The notes: generated from the sequence alone by a model not told the origin. DNA of 64,000 bases from Trichopria drosophilae (GCA_030407085.1 CM059584.1:130175501-130239500); one strand, 5' to 3'; shown: positions 18,719 through 31,480, counted from the first letter of the stretch. Program-made: numbers and translations.

Positions 18719-21244
18719 GAATGCGGTTGCGTCTGCAAGTTATGCAGTCAAGACGAACGGAAACAGAATGACGTGCATCTACACGTGGAAATAGAAAAGC
18801 TGCGACAGCGCCTTGTTGAGCGAGACGATCACATTGTAACGATGGAGACACACTTCCTGAATGAAGCGGAAAAGTTTCCCAACGGAGAACTTGCTTCGCT
18901 AAAGGAAGAGGTGTCAGTTTGGGAGGATAAGTATTCTAGGCTTTACGAAGCGCACAAGAGAGTTCAAAAGGTAAATCAAAATCTTGAAGACAAACTGCTA
19001 CGGATTGTAGACAAATGCGAGACTGAGAAAGGTGCCTTTACCAAGGACATAGCGACTCTGTCCCACAGACTAGCTGAAGCTAATTACACTATTCATCGTT
19101 TAACTCAAGATAATGTAAGTTTTTTTATAACAATGTTTTAATATTTTGTTTAATGCGTGTCGTTCTTACAGGAGAAATATAGGAATGACGTAAACTTGGC
19201 TATTCAGTTACTTCAATGTAAGCCGTCAAATTTTATCGGACAAAAATATGATTCGGTAAGATAATGCATAAAATTAATGTCGATTGTATTTTATGTTGCT
19301 TTAAATTCTTTGCAGTTACCGCCAGAAGTTCAAGCTAAGGTCAGGCCATACGTCGCACAAAAAGCGCGTTCAACCGACGTACCTGCCACCGAGGTTAAAA
19401 GTATAACAGTTCCGATTTCGACGTTCCCCCCAACCGCCATGGTTTATAACATTACGAAGCCTAGTATCGATAAACAAGAGGACTGTAGCGACGATGAATC
19501 GAAAGCACCAGTTGATGTAGTGTCAGCAGCCATAATGGCCAAAGTTTTGGAAGATAGAGAAAAAGATAGAATATTCGCGAGACATTGCAATACTTGCACG
19601 TGCCACAGAAGTGTCTTAAAAGTCGACTCGGAGACTCAAACGGTTAGAAGCGACAGCTATTCGTGCAATAATTGCCCGAAAAGACAAGAGGCCGAAGGCG
19701 CTGACGAGGAGACTAAAAGTAAACTCTTCGACGCTAAGGACTACTTTAGCAAGGTAGATCGAAGCGAAACTAAGCATTTTAAAGCCAATAGCAAAGAGTC
19801 GATCTCGCAGCCTGCTTTTTCATACAATCGAGAGAACTCTTTGAACCAAAGCAAAGGCCGATTTTCCAGTGATTTTAGCGCGAAGCGCACGACTTTTCAG
19901 TGTACAAATGAGATAGCCGATGCCAAAAGTAGTCAAAATACAGAAAATTCTAAATTAGCTAGTCGAATGAGCACCGGCTCCAGAAATTATCTGAACCTTA
20001 AAAATACAGCCAAGAACCAGAACTTCGATTCGAATGTTAACACAATGATATTAGATAAATCAAAAATACACTCGGAAGATAACGCATACGACAAAAAGTC
20101 ATCAAAAGATTTTAAAAATCTGAATCCCCAGTGGGATCAAGACAAAATAAATATCATTAACGATCGTTTGTGGAAGAGTAACTGGGTAAATTCCAAATCT
20201 CGATTGGAAGTTAACCTCGATTCTCCAGAGCGACCGAACGATTCTAGCGAAATGCATATTGATGTAATTAACGATCGCGTATGGAAAAACAACAGATCTA
20301 GTGAAAAGCCACGACTTACCGTCATCGAAGTCACCAATAAGAAAGATTTGGCTAACAATAACGATCCGGGACAATTGGCAGTGACAGCCAGTTCGAGTTT
20401 CAGCAGCGACAGTGTCGTCATATCCTCCTCCGATCCGTCTAGTTCCTCGAGTGATGCAATTCGGTCGAACAATAGGCAATCGGGTTACAATCAAAGTAAC
20501 AGTAGCAGTAGTAACATTTCCAAAACCAACAAAGAACGCGTCACGGGTCCGCGAAAGTGCTTAATTAGTGTAACACCCGGTTATAAGAATATCCTTCTCG
20601 ACAATATGGGACCTTACCAAACAGTATTGTATACCAGCGACTACAATAGACCAAACACAGCGCTAGTGCATCCGGCCAAGTCATCTCGATCCGGGAGGTC
20701 AGCGTCGATAAGCAGCGAGGAAAATGTGTCGGTGCCCATGCATGATTTTATTCAGTTGCAAAGAGTAGCGGAATGGGTCGAATCTTCCGTCAGAACCGAC
20801 AGCAGAGCACTGTCGAGTGATACAGAGTCGTTGAAGTTTGTCGAAAGTGTACCGAGTCCTCCTGTCACTGAAACAGCACCGATAATATCAGATCAACCTT
20901 GCGAAGAGAAAGTAAACAAAATTCTTAGTTGTGCAGAGAAAAGCAAAGGTGAAAAGACTTTCGACACTGTGAAGGAGGTCGAAAAAGATCTTATAACATT
21001 CGAGGTTTCCAGCGAGGATGAAAAGTCGAAGCAAGAAGCGATCGCTGTTAAGAAACCTATAGATCCAACGTATCACGTGAAGATAACGAAAGAAATGGAA
21101 GAAACGTATTTAAAATTAGCTGCCAGTTTAGATCCTGTTTCCTTACATCTGCCAGATTCAAACGATACCGACTTGACCATCGAGAAGTACCGGATGGATC
21201 ACAAACGACTTCAGAGAGTCGCAGCTAAGTCAGAATCTTTGTAA
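18719..21244 (+). CDS. TJAP1: TJAP1/Pilt-BEGAIN family scaffold protein, main exons
   Basis: Three exons: 18719-19114 (132 codons), 19172-19255 (28 codons) and 19316-21244 (642 codons plus TAA). All are phase 0 with GTAAGT or GTAAGA donors and CAG acceptors. With the proposed first exon the protein is 808 residues; numbers below use that count. Residues 4-14 hold a cysteine cluster (CxxCxCxxCxxC). About 25-138 form a coiled coil, including MEIEKLRQ-like heptads and SRLYEAHKRVQKVNQNLEDK. Residues 139-166 carry EKYRNDVNLAIQLLQCKPSN, the conserved core also found in vertebrate TJAP1 (Pilt) and BEGAIN. AAIMAKVLEDRE near 235-246 matches the family's IARVLE motif. A second cysteine cluster starts near 257. 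Two internal repeats (INDRLWK near 445, INDRVWK near 482) precede a serine-rich stretch near 525-570; the C-terminal part is acidic and disordered. Family members are cytoplasmic junction- or synapse-associated scaffolds; the role here is inferred. Confidence 0.9.
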
Positions 21245-21750
21245 TATTATGCTTCCACAGGGTCGATTTAGATTGTTATCCGTTGGTAGTAAAAATGCCC
21301 CTGCGATGAATGATAACAGTACAGTGAAAAGCCAGAGGGGTGCCGTGGCTCGATTTGATTTCTGGCCAATTTTTCTTGCGCAAAGAAAACGATTCTTTTA
21401 GTTCGATATTAGTCTGTATATATTTGTTAGGTGTACTATAAATTATTCTTAAATTGTACAAAATAAGCAGAATGACTTCTGTGTTAGTCAAACCTCTCCA
21501 CTAAACCGATATCTATTTTGGTTGTAAGGAAATAGTAAAGTGGTTTTTAGTTATTGTATATAAATAATTTAGCTTTAGAAACTGCTAGTTTCATGAAAAA
21601 AATGAATTTTACACCATAAACTTAGATTTAGATAGCTAGTGAAAACGACTTTACAGGCACCTAAAATAGTATCGATTTAGTAAAATAATTTTAATACTAA
21701 TAAATATTAATGAAATTGCATGATATGAAATAAAACTTTAATCTAAAGGT
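21245..21750 (+). other. Probable 3' UTR of the TJAP1-like gene
   Basis: Follows the TAA at 21242-21244 without repeats. AATAAA at 21729-21734 is a good poly(A) signal candidate, placing cleavage near 21750. Confidence 0.55.
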
Positions 21751-21889
21751 AGATTCAATCATTTTTTAATCTAAGATAATTTAGGTTGACAGAATTCGGC
21801 TGAATTTTGGTAAGTTTATAACCTATACACAATATGAACAAGATTTCATAAGGACTTTTATTTTAAATAGGAATTTCAAATTAAAAGTC

Positions 21890-22010
21890 AAATCGGCAAC
21901 TTTTTTTCACACAATTTTTAATTTTAGTTTTATCATTTGTGCAGTTGGTACACGCAAAAGTATTCTTGACCATAAAAACATTTTTAAATCGACTATAGGA
22001 AGAATTGTGT
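21890..22010 (-). repeat. Inverted copy of the 27.4/28.1-kb repeat
   Basis: The reverse complement contains ATGATAAAACTAAAATTAAA and a GTCGATT...ATGGTCAA...ATACTT series shared with 27460-27552 and 28135-28226. It is more diverged than those two are from each other. Bases 21751-21889 and 22011-22145 show nothing else. Confidence 0.7.
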
Positions 22011-22145
22011 GGTTAGGAAAATATAATTTTCTGGCAATGTTTAATTTATTTAAACGCAAAAGTATCAGAAATGAAAATTAATGTAACAGATGTTTTTCGT
22101 AGTTTTTTTAATGTCCTTACTCGTGAAAATATCCGCTTTCATGTA

Positions 22146-22216
22146 CAGTATAACTTCACATTATTGTCCTTCACTTTGTTGGTGCATTTGTCGGACAATA
22201 AAGTGAAGTTCTACTG
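22146..22216. mobile_element. 71-bp TA-flanked hairpin MITE
   Basis: Begins CAGTATAACTTCACATTATT and ends with the near-exact inverted form AATAAAGTGAAGTTCTACTG; TA on both sides. Too short to encode anything. The CAGTA start and TA target fit a pogo/Tc1-mariner-type element. Confidence 0.8.
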
Positions 22217-22476
22217 TATTGTTGTAGGATGAGGTTTTAGAGTTTTTAATTTACATTTTTCAAAGGAAGGAGTCAAAATTCCTTGAATGTGATTACATAC
22301 TGTATAGTAGTAGTTTAGTTAGTCAGTTGTTCTGTTGCAGTCATGCCGTTACATTTTGTGTTGAGTCAGAAGGGCACAAAATTGCTATTTATAATGTTGA
22401 TCATGTGTTCTGTATAAAGTGGCCATATACACTTAAGAAAAATTATTTTCGGTGTTAAGTTGTGCTTATTTCAGAG

Positions 22477-22580
22477 AAATAATATTTTGTAAAATAATAT
22501 TTTTTCTAATAATATTTTGTCCAAATAATATTTTGGAAAATAATATTTTGGCATGATATTTTGTCTTGCAATATTTAGGG
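22477..22580 (+). repeat. AATAATATTTTG tandem repeats
   Basis: Five to six imperfect units of AATAATATTTTG separated by 2-5 bases. Bases 22217-22476 and 22581-22692 are unclassified. Confidence 0.75.
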
Positions 22581-22692
22581 GTAGAATAAAAAAAAAGGCT
22601 TCTCTTCGTGGTGTGACATCGACACAAGTAAAGTGCTACAAAATGTCCACAATTGTTCACTGTTTTGTCGCTAGTGTCGTGAAGCAAAAAAA

Positions 22693-24263
22693 CCCAGCAA
22701 ACGAAAATTAATTGAGTGATTTTGAATGAATCTCAATGGATTTGATTTGGTTTTCTTAATTACTAAATATCAATAGAAATCTATTCAACAGAGCTGTAAT
22801 CAATGATTTTCTATTGTTTTAAAAACATTGATTTCAGAACGTGCTTATATATTATTGCAATTCACTCAGTTTCATTGGCTTTTGCATCTTTTTTAATGAT
22901 TTTGTATTAATAAAAGGTTGTACATTTTATATATTAATTGTTCTAATTATGTATTATTACATTATGGTACATCTTGTCGCATACAAAGTAAATATTATTG
23001 CTAACACTTAAATTGTAGTAATTTTCTAGTATTATGGTGTTTTTTAAGGTATAAATCTGGCGGAATACCTAAAAAAGTTGGAATAATTTTTATTTATTAA
23101 TTAAAATCTTTTAGAGTAGATTAGACTGTTTTAAGGGGGTACCATTAAGTAGTAATTAAAGCTAAAAAAAATGTAAATTAAACTTCTGACGCATTTTTAT
23201 TTAATTCGGGCTTCATAAAGGCAATTCTAACCATTGTTTACTATCGTCTAAAAAGAATAACAAACAATTAAAGAGAGTTGGCCGAGAATTTTCAATACAT
23301 GATTTTTCGATAGTCGAGAAAATTCTCGGTCAATTCTCAACAAATTTCTTTGATTCTTTTTAAGAAAACATAACAAATTGTTAGAATTGCCTTTATGAAA
23401 CCCAAATTTTAAAAATTCGATTCAATAATTTTTAATTTCGATTTTTTCATTACTACTTTCTCCTAAATTGATTTAAAAATTTCAAAAATTTGGGTGAACA
23501 TAAAAACACATTTTTTTAAAGTTACAGATGGATTTAAAGAAATTAAATTTAAAAAACAATTTTTTAATATTTTTTATTCCAACACCACTGACTTCCGCGT
23601 CAAAAGTTACTCAAGAATGAATTTCTTTTGACTCATTAAAATTCGCTAAATTAATTTAAACATTCAAAAAAAATTTGGTGAACAGAAAAACGTATTTCAG
23701 AAATAATTACGCATGGATTTTTAAAAATTCCATTTCTTTTCGAGGAAAAAATTGTTTTGAGTCAAACAATTTTTTTACAATTTTTATTAGAATATCTTTG
23801 AATTCCTCGTCGAAAATGACTAAAGAACCAACTTTTTGGTATTTTTTGAACGATTGTTTCATTGAAATATTTTATTTCCATTCAAAATAATTGACCTCCC
23901 AACCTTGCTATTAGTAATAACCGATTCGATTTCATTCATGTCAGTTGCATTCTCATCTAATTTTTGTTACGATTCATAATCATTGAATTTGTTGTCCTGT
24001 AATAATTAATTATCCATTGAAATTCATTCCCGGCAAATATAACTATTTTTCCATTGAAATTCATTTAACGAAATTATTTCTTCATTCCACTATTTTCCCA
24101 TTCAAAATCATTAAAGAAGACAACTTTTTATGAGTTATTAACCATTCAAAATCATTGAAACACATTTTCTCATTGAAATTCATTGCAGAAGCTAAGAAAA
24201 CGAATTCAGAAGTGATGCAGTGAATCAATTTCAATGGACTTTAATGAATTTTCGTTTGCTAGG
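22693..24263 (-). mobile_element. CCCAGC-ended element, copy 2
   Basis: Starts CCCAGCAAACGAAAATTAAT and ends ATGAATTTTCGTTTGCTAGG, inverted ends of about 20 bp, flanked by AAAC on both sides. The interior is filled with ATTGAAATTCATT/GAATTTCAATG subterminal repeats. The centre (about 23130-23470) is a long imperfect palindrome including CTTCATAAAGGCAATTCTAA and its complement at 23380-23400. There is no transposase frame. It matches, in the opposite orientation, the interrupted copy at 3752-8244, so the palindrome is part of the element. Confidence 0.7.
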
Positions 24264-24611
24264 AAACGATCTATCGGTCGTCTCCGATGTTTCTAATTGT
24301 TCAACTAATCACACTCAAGATACTGTTTTGCCTCCCCTGCCAAGAAACAAAACTTAATTGGAAATTCGATCGTGAATGATAATTACTGTGATGACGCTGT
24401 TATAAATTGTGATACTTTCTCTGTAAATGCTTCTGATTATTCTGATGTAGATTCTATTCCAATAATCTTTCGGATTTCGAAGATGATGGCAAGACCTTAA
24501 AAGATTAAAAGATTCTCTGCGTAGAAACGTTGTATGCAGTTTTCGGTCATTATTTGTAGTTAGACATTGAAATGTTATGATTTTGAAAAATGTATTTGTA
24601 TAGAAGAGATT
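24264..24611. other. Unassigned stretch beside the viral relic
   Basis: More balanced in base composition than its surroundings, with short open frames on the plus strand broken by stops. No family recognised. It could be decayed coding DNA. Confidence 0.3.
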
Positions 24612-26158
24612 TTACTTAGCTTGTCTCTTCACCAATACAGCCTCTATTAAGTCCTGCAGGATTTCATCTCTTCCAGTATTCGCTCCTTTTAGACCTCCCC
24701 AGACAGTTGATCTTCTGTCTTGATCCATTCTGAATTGAGTCGCACCTGTCATTCTCTTTGATGGCAACTCTAGTCTTATGTTAGGTTCTCCTTCCTCTGC
24801 CAGTCCATTTATCTCCGCTATATTGTACTTGTACCCGTACTCTCCGATATCCTACATCTATGGCCTGTCTTCTTCTAGGTTGAAAGTTCCCAGGTTCGAG
24901 GTATAAACCTCGAGGATCTACAGTCACCGATAACATATCTAAACGATAAATAGTGACCGGGTGCTTGAACTGTACGTTCCCGTACGTTTTGGAAATCTTC
25001 TCCGTACAAAATTGGAGGGCTGCAAATGACAAGTTAGAAAAATCTCTGGTATTTAGTGTTTGATCGTCTGGGTCGTAAAATCGGAAAAATTTGTAATTTT
25101 CCTCTCCAACTCTGTCTGTGATTGCTTTCTTCTTTTTAATGTATTTCGCCATTTCTATCAAGATTATTTTATGTCTGTAAGCTAATACTCTGATCGGACT
25201 GGCAATGAAAAGATCTATGCAGCGTAGTATGCTCATCCCGCTATACTCTAAGAGGCTGGTAGCAATAGATAGTTCCATTTCCGATCCATTTTCCCGCGAA
25301 AAATGAACCAACATCATCTTTAACTTGGGATACTTATTAAAACTGATGGACAGATTTGCCATCTGTCTAGCTGGTATCAGGCAATTGGGCTCCCTGCCAT
25401 TCCCAGAGCATTAGTGATGTTCTTCATACGATTTCTTAGGAATGTCTCTTGATGTCCGTTCTCAATGTCACCTGCCATGAATTGTTGCGTAAGATGCAAC
25501 AATACTAGATGGATCGTCAATCTCAGACTATCTCTTGTTACTGGGTCTTTTGTGGTCACATCCATGCATTTATTTAACCACTCTCTTGTATCTTTTTCCT
25601 CCAATTGGTAAGTGGTTACTTTGTTATCGGGATTTTTGGTATACCTCTCATATAATGCAAGTATTTTTCTCTATATATACAGAACAGATACATGATAGGC
25701 TCAATGCTGTCATAGTTGTTGAAGTTTTTACCACTCTTCAAAAACACCCTGATCAATGACCACATTGCAGGAAGGTGGAAAGGTGCAACTAGGCGAAGAT
25801 CCGTCTGTCCTTCTTCAATGTCATCCCCATTGAAGCCTGCCATAGCTGCCATGGATGTTGTCTTCGATATGACATTTTTTTGATGTTCTGGTAGACTTAT
25901 ATAGGTGGTTGAAGTGATATGGTTGTCATCAGTAGAGAAGATCCGAAGCTTTGCGTCCTTGTCATAGAAAACCTTTGACACTTTAAAGCCATCCTCTTTT
26001 TTTCTATCTAGAACTTTGAAGCTCTCCAAAGCTTTTCTATTAAATGGATGTTCAGGGTAACTATTTTTGCTCAGAGGGTCAAAGTACGTGCTGGTTTCCA
26101 TTTTTCCAAGTATGAACGGAAATTCTATCTGGAATGTTGTGATAAATATTAAAGACAA
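24612..26158 (-). pseudogene. Endogenous viral element, nucleoprotein-like
   Basis: On the minus strand four open blocks follow one another in different frames: 26158-25616 (180 codons), 25604-25377 (extending upstream in its frame to about 25670), 25362-24781 (193 codons) and about 24781-24612, ending at TAA 24612-24614. The breaks lie near 25640-25670, 25370 and 24780, each explicable by a single-base shift. Total length (about 1.5 kb, near 500 codons), lack of introns, a mostly helical soluble composition and a basic, arginine-rich C-terminal part fit the nucleoprotein genes of insect negative-strand RNA viruses (Mononegavirales or Jingchuvirales), which are often captured in insect genomes. 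I assign the family from overall character, not from a diagnostic motif. No adjacent viral genes are seen. Coding-like composition contrasts with the AT-rich flanks. It is broken and presumably not functional as a protein, though it could be transcribed. Alternative: a decayed host or transposon gene. Confidence 0.5.
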
Positions 26159-27039
26159 TTGTTATTTTGCTTTAAAATGAAACCTTTAAAATGAAAAAAA
26201 AAACTGTTTTATTTCGACCAAAATTGAACGAGATAATCGAGGTTGAATTTGAAAAATCTATCAATTTCTTCATTCTTCCCTATTTTAGACGATTTAATTT
26301 ATTTACAATTTTTTCACGAATGTTAAATATTTATAGTGTTAACATAATGCATAGATTTTGAGTGATTCATGGTAATTTTGTCAACCGTTAATGATATTTG
26401 TATCCTATTAAAGGATGCAAAAATGGAGGAAATTTTTATAAAGTGGTGAAATATTTGAAAGCTGGCACAATTTCTGTTTCGTTGAAAGCAGAAACAATTC
26501 ATGAAAGATTTTAACATTAAAAATTACCCCATTTTTTATTTGGGTAACAGAAAGTTAATCTCAAAAAATAATAATAATTGTAAAAATATCGTAATAATTT
26601 GATTTTTAAGTATTCTAATATTTTTAATTTCATTTTACTTAGGACTCTGAAAAATAATTTGATCATTGTTTGTTATTCATTGGTATGTGCTCAGCTAGAT
26701 TTGAAGTAGGTAGTACCTACCTTCTAGCGGGGCAAACACATAGATCATACACACATATTGTTTAGTTGAAAAAAAGTAAGTTGATTATTAAGTCGTAGAA
26801 GAATACGCAATTATTTTTTACTTTTTAGTGCATTTTAATTTGTTTTGAAGTCGGTTTTTTTTTTGTTAAAATTTTTATTTATTTTTTGATTTTCAGTGAA
26901 TCTGAAGTGAATATGGGTAGACCTAATAAACGACAATGAAGGTCACACATAATAAACCCAAACTAATGTAATTAGAACGCTTTATTTATTCATTCATATT
27001 GCAACCTTACTGCAACTCTGTAATTACATTCTTTTCAAT
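26159..27039. other. AT-rich stretch, no gene seen
   Basis: No convincing coding frame. Near 26705 a short palindrome AGGTAGTACCT occurs. GTTTTGAAGTCGGTTTT near 26840 resembles the end of the RTE-like tail that follows, so an older fragment of that family may begin here. Confidence 0.4.
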
Positions 27040-27264
27040 AAATAAATAAAAAAAAAGAATCATCAAAATCGATTGACGTGATATTGAGCTATTATTAATT
27101 GTCCATTTGTTGAGCACATACTTAATGTAAATTTCAGACTTAGTTCATGGATGCCATTGTCAGAACTGGACCAAATTGCTATGGGACCAAACGGGAAGCA
27201 CCAGCTTTCAAATAAAAAAAACCCCATCCAAATCGGTTCACCCAGGCGAAAGTTCTGAGGTAAC

Positions 27265-27307
<43 letters not shown>

Positions 27308-27350
27308 GACGAATTGAGAACCTCCTCCTTTTTTGAAGTCGGTTAAAAAT
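27040..27350 (+). mobile_element. RTE-like LINE 3' tail with A32 run
   Basis: CCAAATCGGTTCACCCAGGC, GAGGTAACAAACAT, a run of about 32 A (27272-27303), GAATTGAGAACCTCCTCC and TTTTTTGAAGTCGGTTAAAA occur in order. This set is a widely shared 3' end of insect LINEs that I associate with RTE-type elements. It is 5' truncated. Confidence 0.55.
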
Positions 27351-27354
27351 AAGT

Positions 27355-28226
27355 AAGGAAAAGTATTAAACAAATCTTCTGTTGCTTTAATCGACAAGAA
27401 GTTTGAATATTATTTTGCAAATTAACACTGATTATTACATTTTCCTAAATATCCTCACAACTCCTACTACCGTCGATTTTAAAATGTTTTATGGTCAAAA
27501 ATACTTCTTTTGCATGTACTAACTATACACAAATGATAAAACTAAAATTAAAGGAAATTCAATGCTCTACAAGATACATGCTACCGCCGATCTTTTGAAG
27601 TTCATTACTCTTCGTACTGTGGCGCTGCTAGTTCTTAACGATTTCTCACTAGTAAAATGAGTTACTCCGAGGCTATAAACAGGCCAACTTGTCAGCGTTT
27701 TGAATTCTGCAGTAAATCTGATATTGTTACGGAAAACATATTAGAGGCTTTAGAATAAGACTTTAAAAAACTGATTTTCTTTTTGACAGATACATCATTT
27801 TTTTTAATTTAGCGTGTTGAAGTCGGACAAATCTTTTGTTTTATTATTTTTAATTTGATCATAATAATTTGTCCCACTTTTGTTTTGTTTGCTAAATTCT
27901 TACGTTGAAATAGTTTTATGAAAAATGTATAATTAATTATGTAAACATATCATTGATCTTTAGTTTCATTAACTTCGACTAATTTCGATTCTAAATAATA
28001 GTTAGTTTTATAATGCATTAGTCATTTAAAGGAAAAGTATTAAACAAATATTCTGTTGCTTTAATCGACAAGAAGTTTGAATATTATTTTGCAAATTAAC
28101 ACTGATTATTACATTTTCCTAAATATCCTCACAACTCCGACTACCGTCGATTTTAAAATGTTTTATGGTCAAAAATACTTCTTTTGCATGTACTAACTAT
28201 ACACAAATGATAAAACTAAAATTAAA
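27355..28226 (+). repeat. 198-bp direct repeats flanking 476 bp
   Basis: 27355-27552 and 28029-28226 are both 198 bp with only two differences seen. The 476 bp between contain GTGGCGCTGCTAGTTC and no coding frame. The repeats lack TG...CA ends, so an LTR or TRIM reading is weak; a recent tandem duplication of a 674-bp unit is simpler. The left repeat abuts the RTE-like tail. Confidence 0.85.
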
Positions 28227-30144
28227 AATTGTGTGAATTTGACGTGGAATGTCCCATATGTAAAAATATTTCAAGCTGAAAATTAATCTATAAAAAAAAC
28301 TTAATTTTTGAGATTAGGATCATGAGATTCTTCAATTATGAGGGATCTCACAGTAACTTTTGATCATGATATTAAAATATTCTAAGCCAAAAGAATTTCA
28401 GATCATGCAACTTCCCCAATTATTTGAAAAATTTGAAAATCGTTATCTTTGACAATATCAATCAGTCCGGCATCCCTGAAGCCAATAAATATAGATGCTA
28501 AAACCTAGGAAGAAATTCATCTAATTTTCTACATGGATTCTTCGATTTGGGTAATCGTTACTCAAAGACACGCTTTGTATTCTGGTTGTGTACAGTATTT
28601 CGCTAGGCAACTAACAAACCAGTTTTGCATAGTTGCAATTTGATTCAATATTAATTGGAGATTTTTAACTTTATACATCGTGGTAATAGTAATTTATTAT
28701 AAATGCTAGTTACATTTATTTAGTCCTTCATGGTGAATCCGAGAGTTTTCAAGCCAGAGTAATTTTTCTTGAGGATAGAAAAACGTTTGTTTTGAGAGAA
28801 ATGTATAAAGATTATGTTGCGTCTGCTATAAAATCATTTCTCATGCCAATGAGCCGTTTGGCACTTGATATTACCAGTGTATATAAATATATCCATGAAA
28901 AATTATAGAGTTGGTAATTTTTCATGGCTCGCGCAAAAGCAAAAGCTGTGAGATTTTCTTGCTTGGTAATATAGTTCGAACGAGTTAAGTAACCGATATT
29001 GATAAATTGTTAAATTTGTTAAGAATTAAGAATAAGAGGGACAATTTTCTAACTTATTTGTGTCCTCCGTTAGGAAACAGTAAGCTCATTTCATGCGACA
29101 AAGTTGCTTAAAAGAGGAGTAGTTAATAGGTGTTGTAACGAACGAAGAGGTGCTGACCTTGTTAAATCTGATAAATGTCGTGTAAATCCAAAATGTGAAT
29201 GCTTTTAAGTGAAATATTTATTGCAACGACCGCATATAATGGAGTACGAAAAGTATTAAGTAAATACTTTGTTTTGATTTTCCAGTAATTTCTACAATGA
29301 AAATGCACAGATATTTAATAACTGTTATTCTTGTGATACTTACCAAACAATATGAATCATTTTTCAAGAATTTTCAATCGATGTAAATCCTTTTACAGAA
29401 GGTATGAAATGAAATAAATAGTTTATAAATTATATTTAAAATTAAAACGAAAAATACAACTATCATTTTTGTAAAGCGTTCATTTATTAGCTCATATGCT
29501 TAAAAACACCTTGTCAATAAGTTTTTTTAGAAAACGTATTTATTTATTTTACGTAACATAAAAAACATTTAATCCATACAATTATAAAATGTAAATAAAT
29601 ACAAATACGCTCAAGACAAGATGTTTTTTCGAGTGAAACTCGCCAAGGAGTAACTTGTATCACTCGTATTTAAAGTGAATATACTTACTCAGCAATAATC
29701 ATTTTTAAAATATTGCTTTCTGATATTGCTGTGCTTCAATAATTATTACAATTTTATATACACGTATACTTGGAAAATTCTTGAGCAATATTAACGATTG
29801 AAAAATAAATTTCGGTGAACGAACTTGTACCGAAAAAGTGTATATATTTTTCTGCTTTTGGTCTAAAATTTCGAGATCATTTTTAAAATTTTGGAATTAT
29901 TATCCTAATGGAGAATAATATAAATGATTAAATACATTATTTCATTCATATTGTAAAAATAAAACATCGTTAACTTGATTTTATTTATAAGTTTTACTGT
30001 TATTCTCACGATAATTAAAAAAAATGTTTCAGAAATTTTAGACTATACTGTATAAATATATTATTACTAAAAATGAAATATATTATCATTTATTTATTTG
30101 TGAAAACTAAATTAACAATTGTGTAATAATTGTTCGAGATAATT
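28227..30144. other. 1.9 kb with no recognisable gene
   Basis: AT-rich, with frames under 60 codons and no repeat matched to elsewhere in the window. Confidence 0.5.
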
Positions 30145-30712
30145 TACAGAGAGAAAAAAATAGTCAGTTAATGCTGAGTAATTTTTATTTAACTCTTTAG
30201 CATCAGTTAAAAGTGATAAATGATCAAATTAGTCACCACGTAAATTTGTTGAACTGAAACTTAGTACAATGGATTGAAATTTCAGTCCAAATGACTGAAG
30301 TTTTAGTCAACTAGTCAAATTTGGAGTGCTCTTTTAATCCTCTGTAAATATATGGATGTATTTGAAATATTTTGATGAAAAGTGGCTTTATAATCTTTTT
30401 TTTGGTTTACCATTTTCGAATTTAATGTCTGTATTTTATACCACTTTCGATTTTTTAAATGTAGCATAAAGGAGAAGGTATGTACAAAATTTGAAACTGT
30501 TATTATCCCATCCCTACCCCACTTCCGATTCCAATTATTTCAATTATTAATCACCCACCTGAAAAACTTCATGAACATTCTCTGATCAAGAACAAAATTT
30601 AAAACACATTTTAAAAAATTTCGTTGTTCATAAATCATTTAAGAAAATATAATTTCATATAAATAATAAAAATTACTTTCATCGAAAAGCTGATTACATT
30701 TTTTCTCTCTGT
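30145..30712. mobile_element. CAGAGAGAAAAAA-ended MITE
   Basis: ACAGAGAGAAAAAAATAGTC at the left and CATTTTTTCTCTCTGT at the right form inverted ends of about 22 bp. The 570-bp interior is non-coding. The target duplication is unclear (TA left, TG right). Confidence 0.6.
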
Positions 30713-31480
30713 GTATAAGTCCAAAATATCGCTAATGACATGGTAAAATGATTACACCTCGTGAGGAAGTTGTAAATAAAAAAATATTATTTGACAGTTT
30801 AAATTTTCAGTTGTAGTAACTCAGAGACCCGAATTTCGAAAATTTCTTGAATTGTACGGAAAGATAATAACAATGGATGACTGCAAAAGTCCTGTACTTG
30901 TGTCGGGACACTCGTGTGCCACTTGTTAATTTTTCTACCTGGTGTATTGTAATTTAAGTCCACTGAACTCGTTCAAACTGCGTATACGCGACTGTACTAA
31001 TTCGCTTAGGCCTATACCGATCAGTAATCATGTGGCATTTGTAAATTATTTAGCGAGAATTCTACATGTACTTGAGCGTGATAATATGGAACGAAATGGC
31101 GTTTATTTAAGTACGAAGGAAGTTGGTTTGCGAAATATAAAATAATGGCAAAAAAACAGTATTATTTCGATGTGCTCATAAAATGTAAGACAATACTTTA
31201 TGGCTTTTCCATAATCATTGCTCAGAGAGATATGTACGGTTAATGTCGATGCTAAACTTGCATTTAAGTTACTTACGATGTAAGTAAGTCGCGCTTCAAC
31301 CTAGTATATTCGAATCTTCGAAGCAAATAGGCTGTATTGCGCTTGAGACATTTTCCAATCGAGTAAGTATTTAATCGACGTGAAGGAGATTTTAATGCAT
31401 GACGAGTTGTGTATTTGTGCATTAATTACACAGTCCCACAAGAAAATAAAGTCCGGATCTGGAGATCTGACTATGTCTAT
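30713..31480. other. Unclassified stretch
   Basis: No gene recognised. A 67-codon open frame at 30942-31145 has somewhat higher GC than the flanks but no family resemblance. An ATGGCGG-family fragment begins near 31485. Confidence 0.35.

Noticed and set aside
20102..20494. Minus-strand frames of 130 and 111 codons
   Set aside because: Antisense shadows of the long TJAP1-like exon.
27355..28226. LTR retrotransposon
   Set aside because: The 198-bp repeats lack TG...CA ends, no primer-binding site or polypurine tract is evident, and no gag-pol sequence lies between.
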